64,000 nucleotides of DNA from Exiguobacterium aurantiacum (GCF_024362205.1 NZ_CP101462.1:2260501-2324500), one strand, 5' to 3'. Shown: positions 55,425 to 63,720, counted from the first letter of the stretch. Notes: generated from the letters alone by a model not told the origin. Translations and numbers: made by a program.

Positions 55425-56444
55425 TTATAACGAGGACGTCTTCGGTTCCCGAAGCAAGTGCTTAATATCGCGGAACGTGACGAACGTCTTGTTTTTCGCG
55501 TCATACAGCTTATAACGCAGCGACTTCAAACTAGAGAACAGACCGATCGTCGTTGCCTTTTGTAACGGCGGTGTCGACGTATGGGCTTGTTCCAGATTAT
55601 AGTTCGGTACGCGTGGGCTCAAGTGATGCACGTGGTGGAAGCCAATATTCCCGGTCACCCACTGCAATACTTTTGGCAACTCGTAATACGAGCTTCCTTC
55701 AATTGCCGCTTTCACATAGTCCCACTCGCTCTCGTCCTCAAAATATGAGTCTTCGAACGTATGTTGGACGTAGAACAACCAAATCCCGAGAACGCCTGCT
55801 GTGAACATCGTCGTTCCTTGAACAATCAAGAACGCTTTCCATCCGACGAGTGCGATGACGAGCGCATAGAGTACGACGAGCGACAGGTTGATGAGATACG
55901 TGTTGTTTCGTTCTTTTTTGCGGGCGTCTTTCCGGTTGAAACGGCTCGTGATGAGAATCAAGAACAACGGACCGAGACCGAACATGACGAGCGGATTACG
56001 ATATAGACGATATTGGAGACGTGTCCATTTCGAAGCTTCGACGTACTCTTCGATTGTCATGACCCAAATGTCACCGACTCCCCGTTTATCTAAATTTCCA
56101 CTCGAGGCGTGGTGAATCGAATGCTCTCGTTTCCACTTCTCATACGGGAATAACGTCAAGATACCCATGATGGTTCCGACGATGGCGTTCGCTTTCTTAT
56201 TTTTGAAAAATGAACCGTGCGTACAGTCGTGGAAAATGATGAACATCCGGACGACGAATCCAGCTGCGACGATTGCGAGCGGGATGGTCAAAAAGACCGA
56301 AATTTGAAGCGCTTGATAGGCAAGGATCCAAGCGGCAAGAAACGGCAAGATCGTGTTGATCATCTGCCGGACGCTTTTCTTCACGTCGGCCTTTTCAAAC
56401 GGTGAGACGTGTTTCCGGAGCTGGGCGATTTTTTCTTTACTCAT
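55425..56444 (-). CDS. des: Membrane acyl-lipid fatty-acid desaturase
   Basis: 339-residue di-iron desaturase introducing double bonds into membrane lipid chains. Three His boxes: HDCTHGS, HSIHHASSG and HHVHHLSP; hydrophobic segments ILPFLAAWILAYQALQISVFL, AIVGTIMGILTLF, PLVMFGLGPLFLILIT and LSLVVLYALVIALVGW fit the family topology. Bacillus Des is cold-induced through DesK/DesR, but no desKR is adjacent here. ATG 56444 follows GGAGGA 8 bp upstream. A 290-bp AT-rich leader precedes it. Confidence 0.93.
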   Translation of the reverse strand: MSKEKIAQLRKHVSPFEKADVKKSVRQMINTILPFLAAWILAYQALQISVFLTIPLAIVAAGFVVRMFIIFHDCTHGSFFKNKKANAIVGTIMGILTLFPYEKWKREHSIHHASSGNLDKRGVGDIWVMTIEEYVEASKWTRLQYRLYRNPLVMFGLGPLFLILITSRFNRKDARKKERNNTYLINLSLVVLYALVIALVGWKAFLIVQGTTMFTAGVLGIWLFYVQHTFEDSYFEDESEWDYVKAAIEGSSYYELPKVLQWVTGNIGFHHVHHLSPRVPNYNLEQAHTSTPPLQKATTIGLFSSLKSLRYKLYDAKNKTFVTFRDIKHLLREPKTSSL

Positions 56445-56567
56445 GTACAACTTCCTCCTCAATTACATACAGCGCTGACGACTACAAAATGAAATATGAA
56501 ACCAACTACACTATGAGATTGACGACAGCATCCGTCGCCATAAGAATCAATTTGTCATAAAAATATT

Positions 56568-56580
56568 ATTACCAGGTAAT
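56568..56580. repeat. 13-bp palindrome in the des upstream region
   Basis: ATTACC-A-GGTAAT, a perfect 6-1-6 palindrome about 125 bp upstream of the desaturase start and 157 bp upstream of the divergent gene. Possible operator; regulator unknown. The rest of 56445-56736 is AT-rich with no gene seen. Confidence 0.5.
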
Positions 56581-56736
56581 TATATCACATCATATAGAAT
56601 AAATCGTTCATTCAGATTAGTATTTGAAGCAATTATTATTTCCATCGCAATAATTACCATTAATATTCTTTATATGGAATTAATAATATATAAAGTGTGT
56701 TAGAATCCAACTATGTAGAGATAGGAGGAAATAGCA

Positions 56737-57396
56737 TTGTTCCAGAAATTGAAAAAGTTATTCACACCTAAGCGATTGATCATCATGACGAGCGTCTTCA
56801 TCTTGCTTATCCCAGTCTTCTTTGTCAGCTATACGTTTTATAAAAATTTGAGTCAAGGCGTCGAGAATGAGAATCTTGATGACAAATACGCAAAGCGAGT
56901 CAAAGAGTTACAAATCGAAGTGTCTAAAGAAGACCCATTAGACCGGAGAGGCAACTCCACTGCCAAAACTCGTGTTGAATTAGAGGTCTCCTTCAATGAA
57001 GAGAAACCGAGCCGGACCGAACTGATTAAAAGCATGCACTTGATGACACATCAAAAAATATCGGCCCGATCTAAATGGGGAGCGATTCCGATGACCCCAG
57101 ACAATATACAACAATCGGCTGACTATTTGGAGCTCCTAAAAACTAAATTCAAAATCGGAGACAGTATGTACTCGGAATTGAAAGCGATGCTCGATCACTG
57201 GTCGCAAGGTGACTTCTCTAAAGCCGACACGGAACAAGATCGTTTGCTGCACTTCCTCCAAGCGAGTAAAGGTTTCTCGAACGGATTAGCTACCAAGAAC
57301 GAAGAAGAACTCTTTATCTTAAACAACTTCGGTCCTGAATACTTGAACACATTGGACGAAACGACGTACACGTCATATGAAGAATCATCTCCGTGA
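56737..57396 (+). CDS. Membrane-anchored protein of unknown function (DUF6241-like)
   Basis: 219 residues: a basic start, one TM (LIIMTSVFILLIPVFFVSYTFY), then an extracytoplasmic helical part with TELIKSMHLMTHQKISARSKWGAIPMT and a C-terminal FILNNFGPEYLNTL. It resembles small Bacillus proteins grouped as DUF6241; function unknown. The start is TTG 56737 with AGGAGG 8 bp upstream. It is the last gene before the tRNA-Leu att region, and divergent from the desaturase. Confidence 0.65.
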   Translation: MFQKLKKLFTPKRLIIMTSVFILLIPVFFVSYTFYKNLSQGVENENLDDKYAKRVKELQIEVSKEDPLDRRGNSTAKTRVELEVSFNEEKPSRTELIKSMHLMTHQKISARSKWGAIPMTPDNIQQSADYLELLKTKFKIGDSMYSELKAMLDHWSQGDFSKADTEQDRLLHFLQASKGFSNGLATKNEEELFILNNFGPEYLNTLDETTYTSYEESSP

Positions 57397-57470
57397 TGGT
57401 TTTTTTCTTTTACTTTGGAAAATCAACATTTTTCATTTCGACTCAAATTTTTACATTTTACATAGAACAA

Positions 57471-57536
57471 AAAAAAGACCCTAGCCTCAGCTAGGATCTA
57501 CGGATACCGGTGGTCGGAGTCGAACCGACACTCCAG
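57471..57536 (-). repeat. attachment-site repeat, copy 1 (tRNA-Leu 3' end plus terminator)
   Basis: 66 bp identical to 62329-62394. On the minus strand it reads the T arm (GTCGGTTCGACTCCGAC), acceptor 3' half CACCGGTA, then a terminator hairpin CCTAGCTGAGGCTAGG with T-run. No anticodon or 5' half is present, so it is a displaced tRNA 3' fragment left by integration, not a functional tRNA. It marks the left boundary of the AT-rich island. Confidence 0.85.
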
Positions 57537-57613
57537 TTGATTATATCTTTATTCTTTTATTTTGCATTTAATGACCTTTAGTCAAAGAAGTATAAAGTCT
57601 AATCAATTCATGT

Positions 57614-58156
57614 CTATTCTTTTAATTTCGAAATTTCAAACTCAGTATTTTTGATTTCTTGCTCAATTTCATTTACCATAATTTCAATTTTTTCATCATA
57701 AGATAGTTTAGTATCAATACCATTAATTAAATATCTCGCATCTTTGAAAACGTCAATATTTGTATCTTTTGTGTATAGTTGATATAGTATTGCTTCTAAA
57801 AACTTCTCAGTCTTCTCATGCTCGTTTTCTTGATTTACCTTAAGGGCAAAATTTTGATAAATCGGCATAAAAACTGCGATAAAAATAGCGTAAGGCGCAA
57901 ACACTTCTGAAAAATTCCAGTCAGGATTTGGTGATAATTGATAAACGAGTATTGGTAAGAGCAAAATTAGAATTGGCAGGAAAATCATTATGCGATTCAT
58001 TTTCTTTAGTGGGCTAACTTTTTTTCTTATTTCTAAAGAACTTTGGAGGCTATTTAATAATGGATGCCCCATTTGCAACTTAAATTTCTTAAAATTTAAT
58101 TCTACGATTTCATTTTCAAGTTTCTTAATTTTTGCTTTTTTTTCTTCTTCTGTCAT
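57614..58156 (-). CDS. Two-TM coiled-coil protein of unknown function
   Basis: 180 residues: an N-terminal charged helix (EEEKKAKIKKLENEIVELNFKKFKLQ), two TMs (IMIFLPILILLLPILVYQL; FAPYAIFIAVFMPIYQNFAL), and a C-terminal charged coiled-coil ending VNEIEQEIKNTEFEISKLKE. ATG 58156 follows AGGGGAG. AT-rich, first gene inside the island. No family recognised. Confidence 0.7.
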   Translation of the reverse strand: MTEEEKKAKIKKLENEIVELNFKKFKLQMGHPLLNSLQSSLEIRKKVSPLKKMNRIMIFLPILILLLPILVYQLSPNPDWNFSEVFAPYAIFIAVFMPIYQNFALKVNQENEHEKTEKFLEAILYQLYTKDTNIDVFKDARYLINGIDTKLSYDEKIEIMVNEIEQEIKNTEFEISKLKE

Positions 58157-58201
58157 TACTCTTCTCCCCTTCAACCTATAATAGGAACATAAATCTCTAT
58201 A

Positions 58202-58452
58202 TTATTTCAGGACATACCTTTCAAATCTTTTTAATCCTTTCGAGCCTTCACCAAGGGTTCTTTTCTCTCCATAGTAATAAGACTCATTTACATCATCATT
58301 TTCTCTTTGAACTATAATAAACTCGTATTATGCCGCTTCATACTCTTCCTTTGAATTTATTCCTAAGTATCCTAGTATTTCCTCTTTTAAAGATTTACTT
58401 ATTGAATTAATTCTTTTTTATAGTGAGCATTAATAGTAATATTCAATTCCAC
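58202..58452 (-). pseudogene. Decayed gene, C-terminal part, interrupted by the IS21 element
   Basis: Minus-strand coding-like sequence with an internal TAA at 58328: ...SKSLKEEILGYLGINSKEEYEAA, stop, then YEFIIVQRENDDVNES...GLKRFERYVLK, stop at 58202. An A-run near 58420 also shifts frame relative to the upstream part. The upstream portion appears to continue at 60875-61000 on the other side of the IS. Parent family not recognised. Confidence 0.5.
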
Positions 58453-58476
58453 CGTACCGTTCTAACACACCTTCTA
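58453..58476. repeat. 24-bp repeat, left copy
   Basis: Identical to 60851-60874. When the IS and one target duplication are removed, the two copies form a 28-bp tandem repeat, so this is an older duplication that the IS landed in, not an IS end. Confidence 0.8.
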
Positions 58477-58627
58477 CTGTGTAGTGCAAAATAGGAGTGC
58501 AGAAGTGTGCAACGGAAACGTACACAACTCTGCACTCCTATTTTAGAAAAGAAAAAGGACTTGCCAGCAACCATAATCTCACCCTAACGTTTAAGTTGCG
58601 AAACAAGAACGTTAGGAGATGGAAGGA

Positions 58628-60064
58628 ATGCTAGCAATGTCCGATATCAATTGTATCAAATTTCTTAGAAACCACAAATCTCATTCAATCAATCGAATCG
58701 CTAAAAATCTAGACCTCAATTGGAGGACGGTAAAAAAATACGCGGATTCAGCTCAATTGCCAAGCGAAACCATTCGCCCCAAGAGGGGCATGATGTACGG
58801 AACGAAATGGGGCGAGATGGTCGAAGATTGGTTGACAGAGGATCAGATGCTTCAGAAAAAGTTGAGACGAACGAATAAAAAGATTTATGAAACGCTGGTG
58901 GCGAACGGATTCGAGGGCTCTTATCGAACGGTGTGCAATTTCATCAAGAACTGGCATATGACAAGCGAAGAGGAAAACGACACAAGGCATGAACGACTGC
59001 AGCACCCTCCGGGTGAGGCGCAGGTGGATTTCGGGACGATGGAAGTCGTCAAAGATAGTCATGCGGTCGATGTGAAGTGCCTCGTCATGAGTCTGCCCTT
59101 CAGCAACCGTACGGCAGCCGTCGCCCTCCCCGCAGAAAACCAAGAGTGCTTCCTGACGGGACTCAAAATGCTTTTTGAAGAAATCGGCGGTGTGCCGCAA
59201 CAACTCCGAATTGATAATCTCCCCGCGGCAGTCATCCAACCGCGAACGACGAGGGAAGAGGCGATCTATACCGATGCTTTCATGCAGTTCATGGCTCATT
59301 ATGGATTCCAAGTCCAAAGCTGTAATCCTTACAGCGGGAACGAGAAAGGAAGTGTCGAGAACAAGGTCGGATACGTTCGATACAACTTTCTTGTCCCGGC
59401 CCCTGTCATGCATGATTACGATTCGATGAACCGACAGCTCGCAGTTTCCCTACGGGACGACATGGAGCGAGTCCATTACGAAAAGCATGTGCTGATCCGT
59501 GAGCTGTTCGAAAAAGAGCAGAGACATCTATTGCGATTACCTCAAGAAGACTTCCCCGTCTTCAAGGAAGAACTGTTCAAGGTGAACAAGTACGGCGAAA
59601 TAACGATCGATAAGACGAAAGTCTTGATCCCTTCAGGGGCTCGTCATGGGCAAGTACGCGCCATCTTAAGGTGGGATTCGATGAAGATTCTCTCACTTCA
59701 CGGAGAAATCCTTTACGAAGAAAAACGTCCCTACATGATGACAAAGCGTGCGCTCCCATGGGAAAACATCATCAGCACTTGGCACAAGAAGCCGAGAAGC
59801 TTCGGGCACTCCCGTTATTCCGAATATCTGCCGGGTAGAATCAAAGAGTACCTGGGCGTACCCAACTTACTCGTTCGGCAGGAAAGACTGGCCTGGATCC
59901 GAGCCAAGCTCGCACTCTATCCAATCCTCGAGATCAATGAACGCCTATACGAGCTACTGAGCGAGGACGACGATCCAGCCGTGGTTGAGGACCATCCTTA
60001 TGATGTGGATTGGAGCAAGTACGATAGCCTGAATCGGCCTTGGGGAGAAGGTGGTGCAGTATGA
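58628..60064 (+). CDS. istA: IS21 transposase IstA
   Basis: 478-residue DDE transposase. N-terminal helix-turn-helix (SINRIAKNLDLNWRTVKKYADS), then catalytic residues in QVDFGTMEV, LRIDNLPAAV and GNEKGSVENKVGYVR, and a C-terminal beta-barrel. ATG 58628 has AGGAG 9 bp upstream; Met codons at 58619 and 58637 are alternatives. Overlaps istB. Confidence 0.93.
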   Translation: MLAMSDINCIKFLRNHKSHSINRIAKNLDLNWRTVKKYADSAQLPSETIRPKRGMMYGTKWGEMVEDWLTEDQMLQKKLRRTNKKIYETLVANGFEGSYRTVCNFIKNWHMTSEEENDTRHERLQHPPGEAQVDFGTMEVVKDSHAVDVKCLVMSLPFSNRTAAVALPAENQECFLTGLKMLFEEIGGVPQQLRIDNLPAAVIQPRTTREEAIYTDAFMQFMAHYGFQVQSCNPYSGNEKGSVENKVGYVRYNFLVPAPVMHDYDSMNRQLAVSLRDDMERVHYEKHVLIRELFEKEQRHLLRLPQEDFPVFKEELFKVNKYGEITIDKTKVLIPSGARHGQVRAILRWDSMKILSLHGEILYEEKRPYMMTKRALPWENIISTWHKKPRSFGHSRYSEYLPGRIKEYLGVPNLLVRQERLAWIRAKLALYPILEINERLYELLSEDDDPAVVEDHPYDVDWSKYDSLNRPWGEGGAV

Positions 60065-60777
60065 GCCTAAAAGAAATGTGCAAATCGCTCCGCCTTGCCT
60101 ATGTCGCTGAAATCTATGAATCGATTCCAACTGAATCCCCTGAAAAGTTTCTCACGGAGCTTTTCTCAATGGAAATGCGCCTCCGCGAGGAAGCGAAAGC
60201 GCAACGGTTAATCAAAAAGGCTAAATTCATCAACAACAAGTCACTCGACGATTATCACTGGGGCAATCACATCTATTTCCCGAAGCATTTGGATAAGGAC
60301 GAACTGACCTCATTGAATTTCGTCGAGCATTCACAGAACGTCGTTCTGACAGGGTCCCCGGGGACGGGAAAGACCCATTTGGCCATCGGACTCGGGAGAG
60401 AAGCTTGTCACAAAGGTTATGAGGTGAGGTTCTTCCGGGTCTCCGAGCTCGTAGAGCAACTTAACAAGGCCTGGAGGGATGGGAAGCTGAGCAGCTTCCA
60501 TTCACGTCTCGAATCGGCAGACCTGATCATTTTGGACGAGATGGGATACATCCCTCTCACAAAAGAATCTGCGGAACTCCTGTTCCATCTCATCACTGAC
60601 TGGTATGAGCGAAAGAGCTTGATCATCACGTCCAACCTTGAGTTCAGCCAGTGGAATCGCATCTTTGGCGACGCGCGCCTAACGGCGGCACTCGTCGATC
60701 GCGTCATCCATCACGCTCACATATTAAATTTCACAGGTGACAGTTATCGTGTCACGCATGCGTTGTCGAAACACTAA
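60061..60777 (+). CDS. istB: IS21 helper ATPase IstB
   Basis: 238-residue AAA+ ATPase that selects targets and stimulates IstA. Walker A TGSPGTGKTHLA, Walker B LIILDEMGYI, sensor ITSNLEFSQW, and the C-terminal RLTAALVDRVIHHAHIL. ATG 60061 overlaps the istA stop as ATGA. Confidence 0.94.
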   Translation: MSLKEMCKSLRLAYVAEIYESIPTESPEKFLTELFSMEMRLREEAKAQRLIKKAKFINNKSLDDYHWGNHIYFPKHLDKDELTSLNFVEHSQNVVLTGSPGTGKTHLAIGLGREACHKGYEVRFFRVSELVEQLNKAWRDGKLSSFHSRLESADLIILDEMGYIPLTKESAELLFHLITDWYERKSLIITSNLEFSQWNRIFGDARLTAALVDRVIHHAHILNFTGDSYRVTHALSKH

Positions 60778-60850
60778 AACCCAGCTGGCAAAGTTCTGTA
60801 CTTTTCGTTGCATTATTGTGCACATTTGTATTGCAAAATACATCTACCTT

Positions 60851-60874
60851 CGTACCGTTCTAACACACCTTCTA
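60851..60874. repeat. 24-bp repeat, right copy
   Basis: Identical to 58453-58476 (see there). Confidence 0.8.
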
Positions 60875-61000
60875 ACTTCTGTAACTATTTATCATTATAT
60901 CGGAATATTCTTCGTTTTTTTCAATTTTATCTGATAATTTCTTTAGTTTTAAAATTAATGGCGGTCCTTATATTCAATTTGTTAATTTCTTATTTGATTA
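60875..61000 (-). pseudogene. Decayed gene, upstream part
   Basis: A minus-strand frame reads LILKLKKLSDKIEKNEEY and SDIMINSYR before a stop in the 24-bp repeat; the adjacent frame continues LEGVLERY through the repeat. It is probably the 5' portion of the gene whose 3' end is at 58202-58452, broken first by mutation and then by the IS. Low certainty because the parent protein is unknown. Confidence 0.4.
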
Positions 61001-61014
61001 CTCCAATTGAGTAT

Positions 61015-61102
61015 TGCGGATACAGAGAGCCACTAGTGCGGACTTGTGAGCCATCGAATGCGGACAACTGAGCCACCAAATGCGGATACTGAGCCAGTCA
61101 AT
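61015..61102. repeat. Four 22-bp tandem-type repeats at an IS21-remnant end
   Basis: TGCGGA recurs at exactly 22-bp spacing (61015, 61037, 61059, 61081), each unit also holding GAGCCA. Such multiple terminal repeats are transposase-binding sites of IS21-type elements. They lie just beyond the 3' end of an istB remnant. Confidence 0.85.
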
Positions 61103-61141
61103 ATGAAGAAAAAGGCCATCGACTCATCGATGGCCAAGATT

Positions 61142-61558
61142 TTAGCTTATTCCTAGCCCATGGCGTTCCCTCATTGAGGTTTCGCCATCGACCAGGATTT
61201 TATAGGAGTCGTGTACGATCCTGTCGAGAATTGCGTCCGCGATTTGGGCCTGTCCTAGCTTCGAATGCCATCCCTCGGGTGCGAATTGGGAACAGAAGAT
61301 GGTCGAGGAACGCTTCAACCGTGCCTCAACGATTTCCAACAGATGCATCACATGCTCCTGTGGGTGCTCGGTGAGGAGCCATTCGTCAAGGATCAGGAGG
61401 TCGATCGTCCGATACTTGTGGATTAGCTTCCTGAAGCTGCCGTCCGCCTCGTATTTCGCCACCGCGAGCTCGTCCAATAGTTCAGGCAGCCGGATATACT
61501 TTACCTTGTGGAATTGGCGACAGGCCTGGACGGCCAAAGCGTTCGCCAACCATGTTAG
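61142..61558 (-). pseudogene. 5'-truncated istB of a second IS21-family element
   Basis: A frame of about 138 codons encodes the C-terminal two thirds of an IstB: ...TWLANALAVQACRQFHKVKYIRL, Walker B IDLLILDEWLL, sensor-type TIFCSQF, and IADAILDRIVHDSYKI. The N terminus including the P-loop Gly-Lys is missing; homology stops at the last residues of Walker A near 61558. Different in sequence from the intact istB at 60061. No istA is present, so it is a dead remnant. Confidence 0.85.
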
Positions 61559-61686
61559 ATTTCTAGTTAAATGTATGTTTCAACATCAAATAGGAGTTTA
61601 GGTACCGATGAAAATTCATCTCCTTCACACGTTATTATCAACCTTACTCGGTTCTTTTCAAATTATGTAGGGCGTATCTTCATCAG

Positions 61687-62311
61687 TCAGATGTACTGAC
61701 GAAGAGAGCCATATGATACTTCTTCACATTGGAAGGTCACCTTCATTAAGTTGATCCGTGAGAGTAGATCACTCCGATTGATGTCCATCTCTCGTTCTCT
61801 CACCTTACTGACTATATGTTTTATGTACAGACTTGCAACTGATCCTCTAAAATAACTCTTCACCTAGATCATGACGAAGTGCAGTCAATGACAGCAACTT
61901 CATGATGATGTTCATTGTGTTAGTTGATGTTCCCATTTACATTTCTACCTCGTTTGAAGTGATTGCTTCAGTCTGATTACTCTCTAGAATAACCTTCAAT
62001 GGACCGTTACCTCGAAGCGAGATTGAGTACGTTACGAGATCATCACATGGAAAATTGAGCAAGAAGTTTGTGATTGTACAGTTCCCTTCATAACATTTAC
62101 CCGAAGGCATCTAAAGATAGACATCAACCATTCTCAGAATTAATAAACGCTGTCTCAAGTTCCTCATATGCTTTATATGATTCTATATAAGCACCATCAG
62201 CATCAATCGTATTAGCTTCCAAGCCAGGAAGCGACTCATTCCAGAACATATCAATATCCTTCAACGTTGCAGTAATAGACTCTGCCGAATAATAAGCGAA
62301 GATTATTATTA
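61687..62311 (-). pseudogene. Run of decayed coding fragments
   Basis: No intact gene, but several short minus-strand frames look coding. 62311-62124 reads SAESITATLKDIDMFWNESLPGLE...ELETAFINSENG with no start. 62110-61937 reads MPSGKCYEG...LVTYSISLRGNGPLKVILES. About 61936-61850 reads MNIIMKLLSLTALRHDLGEELF. 61863-61687 reads SVASLYIKHIVSKVREREMDINRSDLLSRINLMKV. The last two join by a frame change. Families not recognised; 61559-61686 shows nothing. Confidence 0.4.
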
Positions 62312-62328
62312 ATTAGTTACATATAAAC

Positions 62329-62394
62329 AAAAAAGACCCTAGCCTCAGCTAGGATCTACGGATACCGGTGGTCGGAGTCGAACCGACACTCCAG
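62329..62394 (-). repeat. attachment-site repeat, copy 2
   Basis: 66 bp identical to 57471-57536: tRNA-Leu T arm, acceptor 3' strand and terminator. Here the tRNA homology continues further (see 62363-62413). Confidence 0.85.
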
Positions 62395-62413
62395 AGGAAC
62401 ACGATTTTGAGTC
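62363..62413 (-). pseudogene. 3' half of tRNA-Leu (CAA), displaced fragment
   Basis: The minus strand reads GACTCAAAATCGTG, a variable arm GTTCCTCTGGAGT, the T arm and CACCGGTA. This is a tRNA-Leu with anticodon CAA from the anticodon loop to the discriminator. The 5' anticodon-stem partner is wrong and the D arm and acceptor 5' half are absent, so it is not functional. It is what integration into the tRNA 3' half leaves behind. Confidence 0.8.
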
Positions 62414-62531
62414 CCGAATCAAATTTAAATCTCTTACTTATGTTGTATATCAACGCTTCTGCATTTTCGTTAAAATTCGTTCAACACGACTACTACCAAC
62501 ATACTTCTAAGGCTGCTGTTTCGTCAACCTC

Positions 62532-62930
62532 TTACGCAATGTACTTATTAAATCGAGCGAGATTCTTACTTTTATAGTAATGAATCAATCGTTGCTCATG
62601 AATTAACGCATCTCTTCGTTCTGCATACTCTGCCACGATCTCATACTCTAAGTTACCAGACTGCATCATATTTCGATGCTCAACATTCCGACGATTCGTA
62701 TATCTTCTCATTCGATACCAAACACCACTACCAACATAAACGACTTCTCCATTCTCTCGGTGAAGATAAACAATGTATTGATCTGTTTGTCGTAGCTCAT
62801 TGGGATCAAGTTGATACTTCTTTATTAAACCAATTACTTTCTGAAACGACAATCCATATATTTTTGCGATGTCCTCATTTGTCATTTTTTCTTTAAGGTA
62901 TTGTTCGAGACTTTCTTTACTTGGAAACAC
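62532..62930 (-). CDS. GIY-YIG-like nuclease with N-terminal HTH
   Basis: 132 residues. N-terminal helix-turn-helix (MTNEDIAKIYGLSFQKVIGLIKKY), then a GIY-YIG-type fold: YIVYLHRENGEVVYVGSGVWYRMRRYTNRR (second motif VYVG, conserved Arg), and the putative metal Glu in ALIHEQRLIHYYKSKNLARFNK with a C-terminal Asn. GTG 62930 has AAAGGTG 8 bp upstream. Related small proteins are homing-type endonucleases or phage/MGE nucleases. It lies just inside the right-hand island segment. Confidence 0.7.
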   Translation of the reverse strand: MFPSKESLEQYLKEKMTNEDIAKIYGLSFQKVIGLIKKYQLDPNELRQTDQYIVYLHRENGEVVYVGSGVWYRMRRYTNRRNVEHRNMMQSGNLEYEIVAEYAERRDALIHEQRLIHYYKSKNLARFNKYIA

Positions 62931-63000
62931 AATATTTACACCTTTCTATTCGATTTATTGATTTTCTTATTTAATACTTTCAATCATTTCTTCAATTAAA

Positions 63001-63081
63001 TAAGAAGTTATCTAATTTCTTAAATAGAAAATTAAATAACTTCTTAAATAACATATTCAGTTGGACCTCTATATATAGAGG
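63001..63081. repeat. Inverted repeat and palindrome in AT-rich intergenic DNA
   Basis: Arms TAAGAAGTTAT (63001-63011) and ATAACTTCTTA (63036-63046) form an 11-bp inverted repeat; 20 bp on is a perfect 16-bp palindrome CCTCTATATATAGAGG (63066-63081). Located between the 165-residue gene and the GIY-YIG gene, in the promoter position for the latter. Could be operators or mRNA hairpins. Confidence 0.65.
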
Positions 63082-63103
63082 AAATAAAATTTGCATTTTA
63101 TGA

Positions 63104-63601
63104 TTATGTTTTTGGCAGAGCTCTCAGCCATTTCATATTTGCGCACTGTCCAGCAGCCATCATAACTTCTTCAGTCATAACTAAAGGCTGAAACTCTAGC
63201 AATCCACGTTCTAGCTCTTTTTGAACTGACTCTTGATTGACTGGCTTAATAACAATCGCCTCCATATCTTCTACTTCTCCAATTTGCTGTAGATACTTAT
63301 AAATAACTCCTTTGTAGTTTTCTTCACCGTCTAAGTGATGAAGCCCATCAACATCTTCAAGAAATACAAAGTCGAATCCACTCGGCTTCTTATAATCCGG
63401 AGACTTTTTCTCCACTTCAGCTAAGCTTTCCAAATCTTCAATCTGATATTCATTCAATGACCCTAATTTTACCCCCTTAATATCCTTAGGATTAATGATG
63501 CAGGTTACTGGATAGAGAAATGTAGCAGTTCCTTCTGATGCTAACTCTAGACAAATATTGGTTATAAATTGCGCGCTTTTTGATTCAAATTGATTATTCA
63601 T
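63104..63601 (-). CDS. Protein of unknown function (165 aa)
   Basis: Soluble, mildly acidic, no TM: MNNQFESKSAQFITNICLEL, central FLYPVTCIINPKDIKGVKLGSLNEYQIEDLESLA, FDFVFLEDVDGLHHLDG, and a C-terminal EVMMAAGQCANMKWLRALP. ATG 63601 follows AGAGGT. AT-rich island gene. Unrecognised. A neighbour with an abortive-infection-like domain lies upstream on the same strand but behind a terminator. Confidence 0.65.
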   Translation of the reverse strand: MNNQFESKSAQFITNICLELASEGTATFLYPVTCIINPKDIKGVKLGSLNEYQIEDLESLAEVEKKSPDYKKPSGFDFVFLEDVDGLHHLDGEENYKGVIYKYLQQIGEVEDMEAIVIKPVNQESVQKELERGLLEFQPLVMTEEVMMAAGQCANMKWLRALPKT

Positions 63602-63678
63602 TGTCTAATACCTCTTTCATTTTTTATCAACTTCCCCCCAGTTATATCGAACGTTTGTATTTTGTAAATTAAAACACA

Positions 63679-63709
63679 AAAAAAACTCTCCTTTTTTTCA
63701 GGAGAGTGA
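63679..63709 (-). terminator. Terminator of the abortive-infection-like gene
   Basis: Stem ACTCTCCT/AGGAGAGT with A-rich loop and T8 on the minus strand, 12 bp after the stop at 63721. Confidence 0.9.
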
Positions 63710-63720
63710 GAATAAATTCA

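Larger units (their letters stand above)
58478..60842 (+). mobile_element. Complete IS21-family insertion sequence (istA-istB)
   Basis: 2365 bp bounded by TGT...ACA. The two terminal 25 bp, read inward, match at 16 positions, and internal end repeats share TGCAACG and GTACA. A 5-bp direct repeat TCTAC flanks it (58473-58477 and 60843-60847), the target duplication expected for IS21. Both genes are intact, so it may be active. Confidence 0.9.

Noticed and set aside
57471-57536. tRNA gene call
   Set aside because: Only T arm and acceptor 3' strand are present; no anticodon or 5' half, so a fragment rather than a tRNA.
58453-60874. 24-bp flanking repeats as IS target duplication
   Set aside because: A 5-bp TCTAC duplication directly abuts the TGT/ACA ends, the expected size for IS21; the 24-bp repeats are an older tandem duplication.
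61015-61102. CRISPR-like short repeats
   Set aside because: The repeats are contiguous 22-bp units without unique spacers and lie at an IS21-remnant end.
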